Source: Cryptosporangium arvum DSM 44712 (lineage in GTDB: Bacteria; Actinomycetota; Actinomycetes; Mycobacteriales; Cryptosporangiaceae). From it: 64,000 nucleotides of DNA. Positions 43,629 to 52,641 of the stretch are shown here, piece by piece; the first letter of the stretch is position 1; each line of letters starts with the position of its first letter. The notes beneath the pieces were generated by a model that had not been told where the DNA came from, made no database searches, and worked only from the letters and a program-made list of their open reading frames with translations. The stretch covers positions 5,476,067 through 5,540,066 of the forward strand of contig NZ_KK073874.1 of NCBI RefSeq assembly GCF_000585375.1. The letters are read 5' to 3'. The translations under genes were made by a program, and so were the position numbers.

Positions 43629-45622
43629 TTCGCCACCAGCGTCAGCACGTCGTAGGTGGCGACCGGGGCGTCGTCCTGGTTGGTGACCACCGCGTCCCAG
43701 CGGACCTCGCCGTAGTCGGCGGTGGTGCGCGGCGAGATCTGCTTCACGGTCAGCGTCACGCCGATCGTGTCGCCGGCCTTCACCGGGGTGAGGAACCGCA
43801 GGCTGTCGACGCCGTAGTTGGCCAGCACGGGGCCCGGCGACGGCTCGACGAACAGCCCCGCGGCCAGCGACACGACCAGGTAGCCGTGCGCGACGATCCC
43901 GCCGAACAGCGGGTTCTTCGCGGCGGCCTCGGCGTCGGTGTGGGCGTAGAACGTGTCGCCGGTGAATTCGGCGAAGTGCTCGATGTCGGCGAGCGAGACG
44001 GTCCGGGTCGCCGAGCGGATCGTGTCGCCGACGCGCAGCGTGGCCAGGCTCTTGCGGAACGGGTGGACGTCCTCGTCGGTGCGCGCCGCGCCGGTCGTCC
44101 ACTGACCGGTGATCGCGGTCAGCAGGTCCGGCGACGCCTGCACGGCGGTGCGCTGCATGTGGTGCAACACCGCCCGGATCCCGCCGAGCTCCTCGCCGCC
44201 ACCGGCGCGACCGGGGCCGCCGTGCACGAGCACGGGCAGCGGCGAGCCGTGGCCGGTGGACTCCCCGGCGTCGTCGCGGTCGAGGACGAGCACGCGGCCG
44301 TGCCAGGGCGCGAGCCCGAGCACGACGCTGCGGGCCACCGCCGGGTCGTGGGTGACCACGGACGCGACCAGGCTGCCCTTGCCGCGGGCGGCGAGCGCGA
44401 TCGCCTCGTCCATGCCGGAGTAGCCCAGGACCGTGCTGACCGGCCCGAACGGCTCGACGTCGTGCGGCTCGCGGGCGCCGGCGCGGGCCCGGAGCACGAC
44501 CGGGTTCATGAACGCGCCCCGTTCCGGGGCGCTCTCCGGGTCCCCGACGACGACGTCGGCGGAGGCTCGCAGCGCCTCGACGGCTTTGCGGACCTCGTCC
44601 CGCTGGGCCAGGCTCGCCAGCGCGCCCATCCGGACGCCGGGGTCGCGCGGGTCGCCGACCGTGATCGTCGCCAGGCGGGCGCCCAGCGCCTCGATCACGG
44701 CGTCCTCGAGCGCCGACGGGACCAGCACCCGGCGGATCGCGGTGCACTTCTGGCCGGCCTTCACCGTCATCTCGGTGACGACGCCCTTCACGAACAGGTC
44801 GAACTCGGGGTCGTCGGGCCGCACGTCGGGGCCGAGGATCGAGCAGTTCAGCGAGTCGGCCTCGACGCCGAGCACGACTCCCCCGTCGACGACGTTCGGG
44901 TGCCGCCGCAGGATCCCCGCGGTGTGCGCGGACCCGGTGAACGCGACCGAGTCCTGCACGGTCAGCTCGTCGAGCAGGTTCCCGGCGCTGCCGGCGATCA
45001 GCTGCAGCGCGCCCTCGGGCAGGAGCCCGGACTCGACGATCCGGCGGACGACCAGCTCGGTGAGGTAGGCGGTCTGGCTGGCCGGCTTGACGATCGTCGG
45101 CAGCCCGGCGAGGAACGCCGGGGCGAGCTTCTCGAGCATGCCCCAGACCGGGAAGTTGAACGCGTTGATCTGCACCGCGACGCCGGGCCGCGACGTGTAG
45201 AGGTGCCGGCCGACGAACGTGCCGGCCTTGCCGAGCCGCTCGACGCCACCGTCCAGCACGATCGTGTCGTTGGGCAGCTCACGCGTGCCCTTGCTGGCGA
45301 AGCTGAACAGCGTGCCGATGCCGCCATCGACGTCGACCGCGGTGTCCCGGGTGGTGGCCCCGGTGTGCAGCGAGAGGGCGTAGAACTCGTCCTTCTGCGC
45401 GGTGAGGTGCTTGGCCAGGTTCTTGAGCGACGCCGCCCGCTGGTGGAACGTCAGCGCGGTGATCGCCGGGCCGCCGGTCTCGCGGGCGTGCCGGACCATC
45501 GCGCCGAGGTCCAGCCCGCGGCTGGAGATCCGGGTGACCTCCGCGCCGGTGACGGCGTCGAGCAGCGGCTCGCCCTCGTCCGGGGCGCGGTACCAGCGTC
45601 CGGCGGCGTAACTCTCGAGCAC
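43625..45622 (-). CDS. paaZ: Bifunctional oxepin-CoA hydrolase/aldehyde dehydrogenase
   Basis: A 665-residue fusion. The N-terminal aldehyde dehydrogenase domain (about 1-510) has NAFNFPVWGMLEKLAPAFL, FTGSAHTAG and the catalytic Cys in TVKAGQKCTAIRR. A C-terminal MaoC hotdog hydratase domain follows (about 530-660, FTGDTFYAHTDAEAAAKNPLFGGIVAHGYLV). It opens the oxepin-CoA ring and oxidises the aldehyde. Both active parts look intact. The GTG start is 4 bp after GGAGGCACC. It is divergent from paaA, with an 86-bp intergenic region. Confidence 0.93.
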   Translation of the reverse strand: MLESYAAGRWYRAPDEGEPLLDAVTGAEVTRISSRGLDLGAMVRHARETGGPAITALTFHQRAASLKNLAKHLTAQKDEFYALSLHTGATTRDTAVDVDGGIGTLFSFASKGTRELPNDTIVLDGGVERLGKAGTFVGRHLYTSRPGVAVQINAFNFPVWGMLEKLAPAFLAGLPTIVKPASQTAYLTELVVRRIVESGLLPEGALQLIAGSAGNLLDELTVQDSVAFTGSAHTAGILRRHPNVVDGGVVLGVEADSLNCSILGPDVRPDDPEFDLFVKGVVTEMTVKAGQKCTAIRRVLVPSALEDAVIEALGARLATITVGDPRDPGVRMGALASLAQRDEVRKAVEALRASADVVVGDPESAPERGAFMNPVVLRARAGAREPHDVEPFGPVSTVLGYSGMDEAIALAARGKGSLVASVVTHDPAVARSVVLGLAPWHGRVLVLDRDDAGESTGHGSPLPVLVHGGPGRAGGGEELGGIRAVLHHMQRTAVQASPDLLTAITGQWTTGAARTDEDVHPFRKSLATLRVGDTIRSATRTVSLADIEHFAEFTGDTFYAHTDAEAAAKNPLFGGIVAHGYLVVSLAAGLFVEPSPGPVLANYGVDSLRFLTPVKAGDTIGVTLTVKQISPRTTADYGEVRWDAVVTNQDDAPVATYDVLTLVAK

Positions 45623-45675
45623 GGTGCCTCCTCGGGTGTTGCGAAGAGCGGCTTGTTCATGTCACGGTATTACAG

Positions 45676-45685
45676 ACCGATCGTT
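45676..45685. promoter_or_regulatory. Candidate PaaR operator in the divergent paa promoter
   Basis: ACCGATCGTT (reverse complement AACGATCGGT) lies midway between the divergent paaZ and paaA starts. It is one base from the AACG-N2-CGTT core known for a TetR-type PaaR in Thermus. A TetR gene closes the cluster. Position and symmetry support an operator, but it is short. Confidence 0.4.
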
Positions 45686-45708
45686 AAGTAAATGCGCCGG
45701 AGGGGCCG

Positions 45709-46620
45709 ATGGAGCTGCAGGAGAAGTTCGACGCCGTCATCGCCCATCACGACCGGATCGAGCCGCGCGACTGGATGCCCGACGGCTACCGCAGGACGCT
45801 GATCCGGCAGATCGCCCAGCACGCGCACTCCGAGATCATCGGCATGCAGCCGGAAGGCAACTGGATCGGGCGCGCGCCGTCACTGCGCCGCAAAGCGATC
45901 CTGCTGGCGAAGGTGCAGGACGAGGCCGGCCACGGCCTGTACCTGTACTCCGCGTGCGAGACGCTGGGCATCACCCGCGACGAGCTGGTCGAGCTGCTGC
46001 TCTCCGGCAAGCAGAAGTACTCGTCGATCTTCAACTACCCGACGCTGTCCTACGCCGACGTCGGCACGATCGGCTGGCTCGTCGACGGCGCCGCGATCTG
46101 CAACCAGGTGCCGCTCTGCCGCACGTCGTACGGGCCGTACGGGCGGGCGATGATCCGCATCTGCAAAGAGGAGTCGTTCCACCAGCGGCAGGGCTACGAA
46201 CTGCTGCGGACGATGATGAGCGGCACCGACGAGCAGCGCGCGATGGTGCAGGAGTCGGTGGACCGGTTCTGGTGGCCGTCGCTGATGATGTTCGGCCCGC
46301 CGGACACCGAGTCGCCGAACAGCGCGCAGTCGATGGCCTGGGGCATCAAGCGCAACTCCAACGACGAGCTGCGCCAGAAGTTCGTCGACATGACCGTGCC
46401 GCAGGCCGACGCGCTCGGGGTGACGCTGCCCGACCCGGCCCTGACCTGGAACGACGACCGGGGACACTACGACTTCGGCGAACCCGACTGGGCCGAGCTC
46501 ACCGCCGTGATCCGCGGCGACGGCCCCTGCAACGCCCAGCGTCTGGCCCACCGCCGCGCCGCCCACGACGAGGGCGCCTGGGTCCGGGAAGCCGCGGCGG
46601 CGTTCGGAGCCCGGTCGTGA
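45709..46620 (+). CDS. paaA: Phenylacetyl-CoA epoxidase catalytic subunit PaaA
   Basis: A 303-residue di-iron oxygenase subunit. The carboxylate ligands lie in [26 protein letters not shown] and [12 protein letters not shown], giving the paired E...ExxH pattern. With PaaB, C, D and E it epoxidises the ring of phenylacetyl-CoA. The length is close to the family norm (about 309). The ATG has GGAGGGG upstream. It is first of the plus-strand arm paaABCDE-paaF-paaI. Confidence 0.95.
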   Translation: MELQEKFDAVIAHHDRIEPRDWMPDGYRRTLIRQIAQHAHSEIIGMQPEGNWIGRAPSLRRKAILLAKVQDEAGHGLYLYSACETLGITRDELVELLLSGKQKYSSIFNYPTLSYADVGTIGWLVDGAAICNQVPLCRTSYGPYGRAMIRICKEESFHQRQGYELLRTMMSGTDEQRAMVQESVDRFWWPSLMMFGPPDTESPNSAQSMAWGIKRNSNDELRQKFVDMTVPQADALGVTLPDPALTWNDDRGHYDFGEPDWAELTAVIRGDGPCNAQRLAHRRAAHDEGAWVREAAAAFGARS

Positions 46621-46904
46621 ACCGCGCCGAGTGGCCCCTCTACGAGGTGTTCGTCCGGGGCAAGCGCGGGCTGAACCACGTCCACGTCGGATCGCTGCAC
46701 GCGCCCGACGACACGATGGCGCTCCGCCATGCGCGCGATGTGTACACGCGGCGCAACGAGGGCGTGAGCATCTGGGTGGTCAAAGCCGACGCGATCACCG
46801 CGTCCAGCCCGGACGAGAAGGACCCGCTGTTCGCGCCGAACGGCGACAAGGTCTACCGCCACCCCACGTTCTACGAGATCCCCGCCGACGTTCCGCACAT
46901 GTGA
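46617..46904 (+). CDS. paaB: Phenylacetyl-CoA epoxidase subunit PaaB
   Basis: A 95-residue subunit of the epoxidase ([24 protein letters not shown], then [19 protein letters not shown]). It is structural and bridges the PaaA-PaaC heterodimers. The length is normal. The GTG start overlaps the paaA stop as GTGA. Confidence 0.95.
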   Translation: MNRAEWPLYEVFVRGKRGLNHVHVGSLHAPDDTMALRHARDVYTRRNEGVSIWVVKADAITASSPDEKDPLFAPNGDKVYRHPTFYEIPADVPHM

Positions 46905-46911
46905 GGCCGCG

Positions 46912-47811
46912 ATGGACAACGTGTACGACGGGCTCCTCGAGGGCGACTCGTCGCAGTGGGCGTTCGGAACCGACTTCGAGGACCCGCTGGCCGGGGTCGA
47001 CACCACGGTGCCGGCCGGAACCGACGGACCCGACCTCGCCACGTACTGCCTCATGCTCGGCGACGACGCGCTGATCCTGTCGCAGCGGCTGTCGGAGTGG
47101 TGCAGCCGCGCCCCGGAGCTCGAAGAGGACATCGCGCTCGCGAACATGGCGCTCGACCTGCTCGGTCAGGCGCGCCTGCTGCTGGCCCGCGCGGCCGCGG
47201 CCGACCCCGCGGTCGTGCCGCCGCTGCCCGACGGCTCACCCGTGCCCGCCGAGGACGCGCTCGCGTTCTTCCGCGACGCCGGGCAGTTCCGCAACGTGCG
47301 GCTGGCCGAGGTGCCCAACGGCGACTTCGCCCACGTCGTCGTGCGGCTGCTGCTGTTCTCGGTCGCCCGGCTGGCGGTTCTGGCCGCGCTGCGGGGCAGT
47401 GCGGACGCGGTCCTCGCCGCGGTCGCCGCGAAGGGCGTCAAGGAGCTGACCTACCACCGTGACTGGGCCGGTCGCTGGTTCGTGACCCTCGCACAGGGCA
47501 CCGAGGAGTCCCGGCGGCGCCTGCTGGACGCGCTGGACTCGCTGTGGCCGCTGCGTGCCGAGCTGGTCACCGCGCACCCGGTCGAGCGCGCGCTCTCCGG
47601 CGTCGCCGCCGAGGTCGGCACGCTCGCCGACGAGGTCGACGTCGTCCTCGACCAGGTGTTCGCCGTCGCCGCGGTCGAGCGGCCCACCCGTGCGCCGCTG
47701 GCCGGCGTGGGCGGGCGCACCGGCCGGGACGGCCTGCACACCGAGCACTTCAGCCTCCTGCTGGCCGAGATGCAGTCGGTCGCGCGGGCCCACCCGCGGG
47801 GGCGCTGGTGA
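46912..47811 (+). CDS. paaC: Phenylacetyl-CoA epoxidase subunit PaaC
   Basis: A 299-residue helical subunit related to PaaA that stabilises the catalytic core. Features are LGDDALILSQRLSEW, LANMALDLLGQARLLL and KELTYHRDWAGRWFVTLAQGTEES. It lies 7 bp after paaB. Its length is somewhat above E. coli PaaC (248), partly because of extra N-terminal residues. The stop overlaps the paaD GTG start. Confidence 0.93.
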   Translation: MDNVYDGLLEGDSSQWAFGTDFEDPLAGVDTTVPAGTDGPDLATYCLMLGDDALILSQRLSEWCSRAPELEEDIALANMALDLLGQARLLLARAAAADPAVVPPLPDGSPVPAEDALAFFRDAGQFRNVRLAEVPNGDFAHVVVRLLLFSVARLAVLAALRGSADAVLAAVAAKGVKELTYHRDWAGRWFVTLAQGTEESRRRLLDALDSLWPLRAELVTAHPVERALSGVAAEVGTLADEVDVVLDQVFAVAAVERPTRAPLAGVGGRTGRDGLHTEHFSLLLAEMQSVARAHPRGRW

Positions 47812-48305
47812 TCGCGGCCGACCGGGCCGCCGCGGTGGCGGGTGAGGTCCGGGATCCCGAGATGCCGATGCTGACGCTCGTCGATCTGGGCGTGCTGCGC
47901 GACGTCGCGGTCGAGGGCGACACCGTCGTCGCGTCGATCACGCCGACGTACTCGGGGTGTCCGGCGATGGCGACGATGCGCGACGACCTCGTGCACCGGC
48001 TCACCGACGCGGGCTTCCCGCGCGTCGAGGTGCGGATCGTGCTCGAACCGGCCTGGTCCAGCGACTGGATCACCGACCGGGGCCGCGCCGCGCTGGCCGA
48101 CGCGGGCCTCTCCGCGCCCGGCCCGGCCCGCCCCGCCGGCGGTCCGATCGCGCTGACGCTGGGCCGGGTCCGCCGCGCGCTGACCTGTCCCCGCTGCGGC
48201 AGCACCGCGACCGCGCTCGTCTCCGAGTTCGGCGCCACCGCCTGCAAGGCCCTCTACCGCTGCACCGACTGCCTCGAACCCTTCGACCACGTCAAGGAGA
48301 TCTGA
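47808..48305 (+). CDS. paaD: Phenylacetyl-CoA epoxidase assembly protein PaaD
   Basis: A 165-residue protein. The N-terminal MIP18/DUF59 domain has EVRDPEMPMLTLVDLGVLRDV and TYSGCPAMATM. The C-terminal four-Cys element is TCPRCGS...YRCTDCLEP, probably a metal site. PaaD is needed for an active epoxidase and is thought to act in iron-sulfur or di-iron centre assembly. It is coupled to both neighbours by overlapping codons. Confidence 0.93.
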   Translation: MIAADRAAAVAGEVRDPEMPMLTLVDLGVLRDVAVEGDTVVASITPTYSGCPAMATMRDDLVHRLTDAGFPRVEVRIVLEPAWSSDWITDRGRAALADAGLSAPGPARPAGGPIALTLGRVRRALTCPRCGSTATALVSEFGATACKALYRCTDCLEPFDHVKEI

Positions 48306-49387
48306 TGACCGCGCCCGCGATGGTCCCGGCCCGGTCGGCGGTGTTCCACACGTTGACGGTTTCGGGCGTCGAGCGGCTGTGCGACGACGCGGTCGCGGTC
48401 ACGTTCGCGGTGCCCGACGAGCTCCGCGACGCCTACGCGTTCCGTGCCGGGCAGTCGCTCACGCTGCGCCGTTTCGTCGGCGGCGTCGAGGAGCGCCGGT
48501 CGTACTCGATCTGCGCCCCGGTCGGCAGCGCGCCGGCGATCGGCGTCCGGGAGATCCCCGGCGGGCTGTTCTCCGGCTGGCTCGTCCGCGAGGTCCGGCC
48601 CGGCACCCGGATCGACGTGCAGACGCCCACCGGGGCCTGGAACGCCGACCCGGCCACCGGCGAGCGGCACCTGCTCGTCGCCGCCGGCTCCGGCATCACG
48701 CCGCTGCTCTCGATCGCCGGTACCGTCCTCACCCACCCCGGCGCCCAGGTCTCGCTGCTCTACGGCAACCGCACCAGCGCGACCGTGATGTTCACCGAGG
48801 AGCTCGGCGACCTGAAGAACCGGTACGGGCCCCGCCTGCAGATCGCGCACGTGCTCTCCCGCGAGCCCCGCGACGTCGAGCTCTGGGCCGGGCGCCTGGA
48901 CCGCGACCGCCTGCGCCGGCTGCTCACCGACGTGATCCCGGCCGAGACCTTCGACCACGTCTGGCTCTGCGGCCCGCTGGCGATGGTCGAGGACGCCCGC
49001 GCGGTGCTCGCCGACTGCGGGATCGCACCGCAGCGCGTCCACGTCGAGCTGTTCTACGTCGACGCGCCGCCGCCGGAGCCCCGCCGGAGCAGGCCCGGGG
49101 TGGCCGGCGCCACGACCGCGCTGACCACCGTGCTCGACGGTCTGCGGGCCACCGCGGACGTCCCGCGCGACGGCACGATCCTGGACGGCGCCCAGCGGAC
49201 CCGGGCCGACCTGCCGTTCGCCTGCAAGGGCGGCGTCTGCGGGACGTGCCGGGCGCTGGTGCGCGAGGGCGAGGTCGACATGCGACGCAACTACGCGCTG
49301 GAGCCGGCCGAGGTCGCGGCCGGGTTCGTGCTCACCTGCCAGACGTTCGGCCTCGGCGACGCGGTGACGGTGGACTTCGATGCCTGA
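48305..49387 (+). CDS. paaE: Phenylacetyl-CoA epoxidase reductase PaaE
   Basis: A 360-residue reductase. An FAD domain (about 15-115, RSYSICAP), an NAD(P) domain (AAGSGITPLLSI, WLCGPLAMVED) and a C-terminal plant-type 2Fe-2S ferredoxin domain (CKGGVCGTCRA and LTCQT) are present in order. It supplies NADPH electrons to PaaA. The ATG overlaps the paaD stop by one base (TGATG). Confidence 0.95.
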   Translation: MTAPAMVPARSAVFHTLTVSGVERLCDDAVAVTFAVPDELRDAYAFRAGQSLTLRRFVGGVEERRSYSICAPVGSAPAIGVREIPGGLFSGWLVREVRPGTRIDVQTPTGAWNADPATGERHLLVAAGSGITPLLSIAGTVLTHPGAQVSLLYGNRTSATVMFTEELGDLKNRYGPRLQIAHVLSREPRDVELWAGRLDRDRLRRLLTDVIPAETFDHVWLCGPLAMVEDARAVLADCGIAPQRVHVELFYVDAPPPEPRRSRPGVAGATTALTTVLDGLRATADVPRDGTILDGAQRTRADLPFACKGGVCGTCRALVREGEVDMRRNYALEPAEVAAGFVLTCQTFGLGDAVTVDFDA

Positions 49388-50123
49388 GCCGCTGGTCGTC
49401 GAGGACGCCGGGGACCGGGTCGTGTGGCGGCTCAACCGGCCCGAGGTGCGCAACGCGATCGACCAGGAGCTGGTCACCGCGCTGCACGCGGCGTGCGCGG
49501 CGGTGGAGGCCGAGCCGCGGGTCGTGCTGATCGTCGGCGAGGGTGGCACGTTCGCGGCCGGGGCCGACATCGCGCAGCTGCGTGAACGGCGCCGCGACGA
49601 CGCGCTGCGCGGTATCAACTCGTCGGTCTTCGACCGCGTCCACCGGCTACCGATGCCGACGATCGGGCTGGTCGACGGGTACGCGCTCGGCGGGGGCGCG
49701 GAGCTGGCGTACGCGTGCGACTTCCGGATCGGCACCCCGCGCACCCGGGTGGGCAACCCGGAGACCGGGCTCGGGATCCTCGCCGCGGCCGGGGCGGCGT
49801 GGCGGCTCTCGGCGCTGGTCGGCGAACCGCTGGCGAAGGAGATCCTGCTCGCCGGGCGGATCCTGGACGCGTCCGAGGCGCACGCGGTGCGGTTGCTGAA
49901 CGAGGTCGTCGAACCGTCCGGGCTGATCGCGGCCGGGCACCGGCTGGCCGACCGCATCACCGCGAACGCGCCGCTCGCGACCCGCCTGTCCAAAGCCGTG
50001 TTCCACGCTCCGCGCGGCGCGCACCCGTTCGTGGACGACCTCGCGCAGGCCGTGCTGTTCGAGACCGAGGCGAAGGAGGCGCGGATGGCGGCGTTCCTGG
50101 AGCGCAAGGGGCGGCGGTCGTGA
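49380..50123 (+). CDS. paaF: Enoyl-CoA hydratase, PaaF-like
   Basis: A 247-residue crotonase-fold hydratase. FAAGADIAQLRERR and GYALGGGAELAYACDF form the oxyanion hole. NPETGLGILAAAGA supplies the catalytic acid region with Glu. It would hydrate 2,3-dehydroadipyl-CoA late in the pathway. It overlaps paaE by 8 bp and paaI by 4 bp. Substrate is inferred from context. Confidence 0.85.
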   Translation: MPEPLVVEDAGDRVVWRLNRPEVRNAIDQELVTALHAACAAVEAEPRVVLIVGEGGTFAAGADIAQLRERRRDDALRGINSSVFDRVHRLPMPTIGLVDGYALGGGAELAYACDFRIGTPRTRVGNPETGLGILAAAGAAWRLSALVGEPLAKEILLAGRILDASEAHAVRLLNEVVEPSGLIAAGHRLADRITANAPLATRLSKAVFHAPRGAHPFVDDLAQAVLFETEAKEARMAAFLERKGRRS

Positions 50124-50563
50124 GCGTCGCCCCGGTCGACGTGGCGCGGCGCAGCGCGGAGGTGATGCTCGCCGCCGACCGGGCCAGCCGTTCGCTCGGG
50201 ATCACGCTCGAGCACGTCGGCCCCGGCACCGCCGAGGTCTCGATGGTGGTCCGCGAGGACATGACGAACGGCTGGGAGCTGTGCCACGGCGGTCTCATCG
50301 CGACGCTCGCCGACACCGCGTTCGCGGTCGCGTGCAACTCGCACGGCGAGGTCACCGTGGCGGCCGGCTTCGACGTCACGTTCCTGGAGTCCGGCCGGGC
50401 CGGTGACCGGCTACGTGCCCACGCCGAGGAACGCTCCCGGCGCGGGCGCTCCGGGATCTACGACGTCACCGTCCGCCGCGACGACCCCGACGGCTCCCCC
50501 GGCGTCGTCATCGCCGAGTTCCGCGGCCGCAGCCGCTCGCTGGGCCGCCCGATCACGATCTGA
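50120..50563 (+). CDS. paaI: Hotdog-fold acyl-CoA thioesterase PaaI
   Basis: A 147-residue hotdog thioesterase. The PaaI signature NGWELCHGGLIATLADTAFAVACNS contains the usual Asp on the central helix. It releases CoA from stalled phenylacetyl-CoA or hydroxylated derivatives. The GTG start overlaps paaF. It is the last gene of the catabolic arm and is convergent with the tetR gene 17 bp away. Confidence 0.92.
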   Translation: MSVAPVDVARRSAEVMLAADRASRSLGITLEHVGPGTAEVSMVVREDMTNGWELCHGGLIATLADTAFAVACNSHGEVTVAAGFDVTFLESGRAGDRLRAHAEERSRRGRSGIYDVTVRRDDPDGSPGVVIAEFRGRSRSLGRPITI

Positions 50564-50580
50564 TTCGTGGGAGCACCGGC

Positions 50581-51195
50581 TCACGGACGGGCCAGGCCGT
50601 CGAAGGCCAGCTGGGTCAGCGCGTCGGCGACCGCGGCCGCGTCGTACGCCCCCTCGGCGCGGTACCACTCGACGAGCGAGTTCACCATGCCGAACAGCAA
50701 CCGGCTGACGAGCTCGGCCGGGATGTCGTCGCGCAGGGCGCCCTCGGCCACCGCCGCCCGCACCAGCGCGGCGAGCCGGTCGTCGAGCCACCGCCGCCGC
50801 GCCAGCGCCTCGACCTCGACCGGTGTGTTGCCCCGCACCCGCAGCAGCAGCGTCACCGCGGGCTGGTGCGCGACCAGCACCTCCACCGAGCGCCGCACGA
50901 CACCGCGCAGCCGGTCGTACGCGCTGGAGGATTCGGCGTCCTCGACCGCGCCGCCCACCACCGCGGTCAGCTCGTCGAGCGCGTCGTCGAGCGCGAGCCG
51001 GAGCAGGTCCTCCTTGCTCGTGAAGTGGTGGTAGATCGCGGGCTTGGTGACCCCGAGCTCCTTGGCCAGATCACCGATGCTGGTGGCGTCGTACCCCTTG
51101 CGGTTGAACAGTTCCACCGCGGTACGCAGGACCGCCGCCTGGTCGTAGCCGGGCCGGCCGCGGCCGCGGCGTGGGGCGGGGTCGGCTGCTGTCAC
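50581..51195 (-). CDS. paaR: TetR-family regulator, probable PaaR
   Basis: A 204-residue TetR repressor. The N-terminal helix-turn-helix is AVELFNRKGYDATSIGDLAKELGVTKPAIYHHFTSKEDLL. The all-helical C-terminal domain would bind the inducer, probably phenylacetyl-CoA, if it is the pathway repressor. Position at the end of the paa cluster and a TetR-like site between paaZ and paaA support this. The symbol is tentative. Confidence 0.8.
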   Translation of the reverse strand: MTAADPAPRRGRGRPGYDQAAVLRTAVELFNRKGYDATSIGDLAKELGVTKPAIYHHFTSKEDLLRLALDDALDELTAVVGGAVEDAESSSAYDRLRGVVRRSVEVLVAHQPAVTLLLRVRGNTPVEVEALARRRWLDDRLAALVRAAVAEGALRDDIPAELVSRLLFGMVNSLVEWYRAEGAYDAAAVADALTQLAFDGLARP

Positions 51196-51207
51196 CGCCG
51201 AAGCCTC

Positions 51208-51885
51208 TCACGACCCGATCCGCGCGGCGGCGCGCGCCACCAGCGGCTCGCGGGTGCGCCGGGTGTCGGCGAGGATGCGCTCGACCCGCGCCGGGTCCGC
51301 GTCCGGGCTGGTCGGTGACCCGGCGTCGAACGGCGGCCGCGGGTCGTACTCCATCGCGAGCTGCAGCTCGCGTGCGGTCGCGTCGTCGTAGAGCTCGGCG
51401 GCGACGGTGAGCGCGAAGTCGATGCCGCTGGTGACACCCCCGCCGGTGAACACGTTGCCGTCGCGGACGACGCGCGCCCGCTCGGGGACCGCGCCGAGCA
51501 GCTCCAGCAGCGGGTGCGACGCCCAGTGCGTGGTGGCGCGCTTGCTGCGCAGCAGCCCCGCCGCTCCGAGCACGAACGCGCCGGTGCACACGCTCGTGAC
51601 GTACCGGGCCCCGGCGGCCTGCGCGCGGACGAAGTCGAGCGCGACGTCGTCCTCGAGGAGGTCGAACGCGCCGTGCCCGCCCGGCACCATCAGCACGTCG
51701 GCCGGCGGGGCGTCGGCGAAGCTCACCGTCGGGACGATCGAGAAGCCGGCGTCGGTCGGCACCGGAGCGACGTCGTGCCAGGCCAGGTCGATCGTCGCGC
51801 CGGGCAGCCGGGAGAACAGCTGCACCGGACCGGTGAGGTCGAGCTGGGTCACGCGCGGGAACAGCAGCGCCACGAATCGCACCAT
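51208..51885 (-). CDS. DJ-1/PfpI-family (GATase1-like) protein
   Basis: A 225-residue DJ-1/PfpI-superfamily protein. LDLTGPVQLFSR, LMVPGGHGAFDLL and the nucleophile elbow SVCTGAFVLGAAGLL with its Cys are typical of the isonitrile hydratase-like/AraC-N branch. No DNA-binding domain is attached. The gene lies 12 bp upstream of the tetR gene on the same strand, so the two may be co-transcribed. Function is not known from sequence. Confidence 0.8.
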   Translation of the reverse strand: MVRFVALLFPRVTQLDLTGPVQLFSRLPGATIDLAWHDVAPVPTDAGFSIVPTVSFADAPPADVLMVPGGHGAFDLLEDDVALDFVRAQAAGARYVTSVCTGAFVLGAAGLLRSKRATTHWASHPLLELLGAVPERARVVRDGNVFTGGGVTSGIDFALTVAAELYDDATARELQLAMEYDPRPPFDAGSPTSPDADPARVERILADTRRTREPLVARAAARIGS

Positions 51886-51907
51886 CCGACCCTAGCTCGG
51901 TGCCCGG

Positions 51908-52582
51908 TCAGGCCTCCGGGTCCAGGCGGTAGCCGGCGCCGCGCACGGTGCGGAGCGTGTCCCGGTCGAACGGGCGGTCGATCTTGTCACGTAGGTGCCG
52001 GACGTAGACGTCGACGACGTTCGAGCCGCCGTCGTAGGCGAAGTCCCAGACGTGCTCGATCAGGTGGGTGCGGCTGAGCGTCTCCCCCGGGTGGCGCAGG
52101 AACTCGTGCAGGAGGGCGAACTCGCGCGCGGAGAGGTCGAGCGGCGTCGTCCCCCGGTGCACCGCGCGTGTCGCCGGGTCGAGCGTCAGATCCGCGACAC
52201 GCAGCAGCGTCGGGCGCGGGACCGGGCCGCGGCGGGTCAGCGCGCGGACGCGGGCGTAGAGCTCGTCGAGCGCGAACGGCTTGGTGAGGTAGTCGTCGGC
52301 ACCGGCGTCCAGGCCCCGGACGCGGTCCTGGACGTGGTCACGCGCGGTCAGCATCAACACCGGCACCCAGACCCCGTCGGCCCGGATCCGGCGGACCACC
52401 TCGAAGCCGTCCGGGGGCGGGATCGTCGCGTCCAGCACGATCCCGTCGTACTCGGTCTCGGTGATCCGCCACAGCGCGTCGACGCCGTTCACGACCGTGT
52501 CCACCGCGTAGCCCGCGCGGCGCAGCCCCCGGTCGAGAAGCGCGGACATGGGCGGGTCGTCCTCGACGACCAGCAGCCTCAT
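51908..52582 (-). CDS. OmpR/PhoB-type response regulator
   Basis: A 224-residue response regulator. The receiver (1-115) has acidic residues ED at 7-8, the phospho-acceptor Asp51 in IVLDATIP, and KPF. The OmpR-type winged helix (130-220) has LSAREFALLHEFLRHPGETLSRTHLIEHVWD and VDVYVRHLRDKI. It is divergent from its likely kinase, with 59 bp between the start codons, an arrangement less common than a same-strand pair. Confidence 0.92.
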   Translation of the reverse strand: MRLLVVEDDPPMSALLDRGLRRAGYAVDTVVNGVDALWRITETEYDGIVLDATIPPPDGFEVVRRIRADGVWVPVLMLTARDHVQDRVRGLDAGADDYLTKPFALDELYARVRALTRRGPVPRPTLLRVADLTLDPATRAVHRGTTPLDLSAREFALLHEFLRHPGETLSRTHLIEHVWDFAYDGGSNVVDVYVRHLRDKIDRPFDRDTLRTVRGAGYRLDPEA

Positions 52583-52641
52583 GGCCCCAGGATAGAGGTA
52601 GACATGTCGCGGAGCGTGAACGTCGGAGGAGGGGTGATGCG

